Position numbers and translations under genes: made by a program. From the IMG/VR virus record IMGVR_UViG_3300042368_000238, positions 1-38,260 of that record: 38,260 nt of DNA; one strand, written 5' to 3'. The notes beneath the pieces were generated by a model. That model did not search any database and was not told the DNA's origin. It saw nothing but the letters and a program-made list of their open reading frames with translations. How positions within the stretch are numbered: position 1 is the stretch's first letter; every line of letters begins with the position of its first letter. Shown here piece by piece: positions 37,210-38,260 of the stretch. This DNA is from a virus.

Positions 37210-38260
37210 GCCGTGAGTGCCTGTAAGGTGGTGTCGGCGAGGCGGGTGGGGTAGTAGGCGATGCGGCGGATGGTGCCGTTTACATTGTTTGCGCCCGTTG
37301 ACCGCGACCCAATGTTAAGTTGCGTTAAACCTGCCGGAATTGTGGCGCTTGTGTCTTGTGTCCCCAATAAACCATTCACGCTTTGCTGGATGCTATTCAA
37401 TATATACGCTCCAGCCGCTTTTCTGACAGACCCTAGCGTAACGGCTACACCCGGAGAGGCTACTGCTGTTCCACTATCAGATACAACAAATTGGCTAATG
37501 GTTCCAAGTGATGAAGTTGATTGTCTAATGTAATTAGTAAGCGAATTGCTATTTATGTCTGCAAAAACATACGCAACAGCAAAATCTGGCGTATTTGCTT
37601 CCACATACAAAGTCCCCTCCACCGCGTTGTACCACGACGAGAAGTTAGTCCCAGTCATGCTCGCTGCATCCGCGTTGCGCGTGAGGGCGGTGGTGGTGGT
37701 GGGGATGTAGGAGGTAGCAAAGGCTCCGGCTTCGAGTTGAGCGCCCCAGATGAAAATGCCAGAGGTGCCGTCGCCTGTGTAGCTAGTTGTTGATGCACCT
37801 TCAATTAAACGCAAAGTAAAGGTGCTAGTCGCAGACGCAGTAGCTGTTTGTGTAATAGAACAACGATACCAACCGTTGCCTACATTGGTAATTGAAGCAA
37901 CAGTTCCTGTGAGTGCTATTGTTGCTGTCCCGGCAGACAAATCAAAAACAGCGGAAAAAGCAAAACCAAACGCACCAGTTGGGAAATAAATTCTCAGGTT
38001 TCGCCCTGCTTGTTTGGCATAAATAGAAAGTGTGTACGCCGTTCCACTTGTAAATGAAGCAGAAAATGTCATGTCGTGCGTATTGGTCGCCGTATCTTCA
38101 ACCAGCTTGTCTGCGTCTTGCGTTCCATCTGGCGATGTTGTTGCATCAGCAGTTATGGACGAGCGGGTTTTTGTCCAAACAGCATTATCAAACTGCTCAG
38201 AATACGTCAGCAGGTTGGTTCTCTGCTCCTCAATGAGCAAGCCCTGCGGCGCAAGCGTCG
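37206..38260 (-). CDS. Tail protein with LamG-like domain, C-terminal part
   Basis: This is the main part of the gene that begins at 370. The segment from 38122 down to 37206 completes the 428-residue protein, and 38123-38260 duplicates the overlap. After LLIEEQRTNLLTYSEQFDNA come two beta-sandwich regions (GTAYTLSIYAKQAGRN, GNGWYRCSITQTAT, FIWGAQLEAGAFATSYIPTT) and a final LamG-like part (GSRSTGANNVNGTIRRIAYY). This arrangement is common in phage tail proteins that bind sugars. The AT/GC content shifts several times along the gene, suggesting a mosaic origin. Confidence 0.85.
   Translation of the reverse strand, partial: TLAPQGLLIEEQRTNLLTYSEQFDNAVWTKTRSSITADATTSPDGTQDADKLVEDTATNTHDMTFSASFTSGTAYTLSIYAKQAGRNLRIYFPTGAFGFAFSAVFDLSAGTATIALTGTVASITNVGNGWYRCSITQTATASATSTFTLRLIEGASTTSYTGDGTSGIFIWGAQLEAGAFATSYIPTTTTALTRNADAASMTGTNFSSWYNAVEGTLYVEANTPDFAVAYVFADINSNSLTNYIRQSTSSLGTISQFVVSDSGTAVASPGVAVTLGSVRKAAGAYILNSIQQSVNGLLGTQDTSATIPAGLTQLNIGSRSTGANNVNGTIRRIAYYPTRLADTTLQALTA
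38123..38260. repeat. Right copy of 138-bp terminal redundancy
   Basis: It matches 1-138 with three differences: 38249 G for 127 C, 38250 C for 128 T and 38253 A for 131 G. Read as codons on the minus strand, two changes are silent (Leu, Ala) and one swaps Ala for Pro. This fits true sequence variants in the source population. Confidence 0.9.

Noticed and set aside
1-38260. Integrase, repressor, tRNA genes, homing endonuclease, known defence or anti-defence systems
   Set aside because: I looked for their typical motifs in the proteins and intergenic regions and saw none. A profile search would be needed to exclude small anti-defence proteins among the early genes.

Overview
The window is an almost complete, circularly closing genome of a short-tailed (P22-like podovirus) phage. 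The last 138 bases (38123-38260) repeat the first 138, and a tail-protein gene runs in frame across the joint, so about 38,122 bases are unique. Virion genes follow the P22 plan: small and large terminase, P22-type portal, scaffold, P22-type coat, gp4-like and gp10-like tail accessory proteins, and three DNA-ejection-type proteins. I see no integrase, repressor, tRNA, rRNA, CRISPR array or insertion sequence, so a strictly lytic lifestyle is likely. The nested Rz/Rz1 spanin pair implies a Gram-negative host. Sigma70-like promoters and a moderately high GC content fit a proteobacterium, but the host cannot be named from the sequence.

Layout (circular). (1) Late unit, minus strand, about 26 kb: from terS at 5988 leftwards through terL, four tiny basic ORFs, portal, DUF5856-like protein and a tail protein, across the joint to 38122, then a host-recognition cassette (two beta-helix tailspikes and two fibres), scaffold, coat, head and tail completion genes, a second adhesin group, a GNAT acetyltransferase, three ejection proteins, a lysis cassette (holin-like, XhlA-like, membrane protein, M15 endolysin, Rz/Rz1), a zincin and a metallophosphoesterase ending at 17734. 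A strong internal promoter lies ahead of scaffold and coat. (2) Regulatory region 5989-6633, with no genes on its main part: an array of 9-bp repeats around TGGGCAATG, including a perfect 20-bp inverted repeat, next to AT-rich tracts and an early promoter. It is a candidate origin and/or operator. (3) Early unit, plus strand, 6572-9790: about a dozen small, overlapping genes including a compact two-domain beta-clamp-like protein and a DUF3310 protein. (4) Replication unit, minus strand, 15950-9770: Cas4-like nuclease, a conserved putative ssDNA-binding protein, family A DNA polymerase with proofreading domain, and a primase-helicase of the NrS-1/VirE type. (5) Replication unit, plus strand, 15944-17760: VRR-NUC nuclease, SNF2-type helicase and a small protein. 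Units 4 and 5 start from back-to-back promoters that share a palindromic -35 region.

The units converge tail to tail at 9770-9790 and 17734-17760, with overlapping gene ends. Most genes within a unit overlap by ATGA, TAATG or GTGA junctions, which suggests translational coupling. The most notable points are the shortened sliding clamp beside a family A polymerase, the iteron-like region, the shared-palindrome divergent promoters, possible leaderless starts for terS and the VRR-NUC gene, and the adhesin cassette between portal and scaffold. Family names are from recognition of sequence patterns, without database searches.
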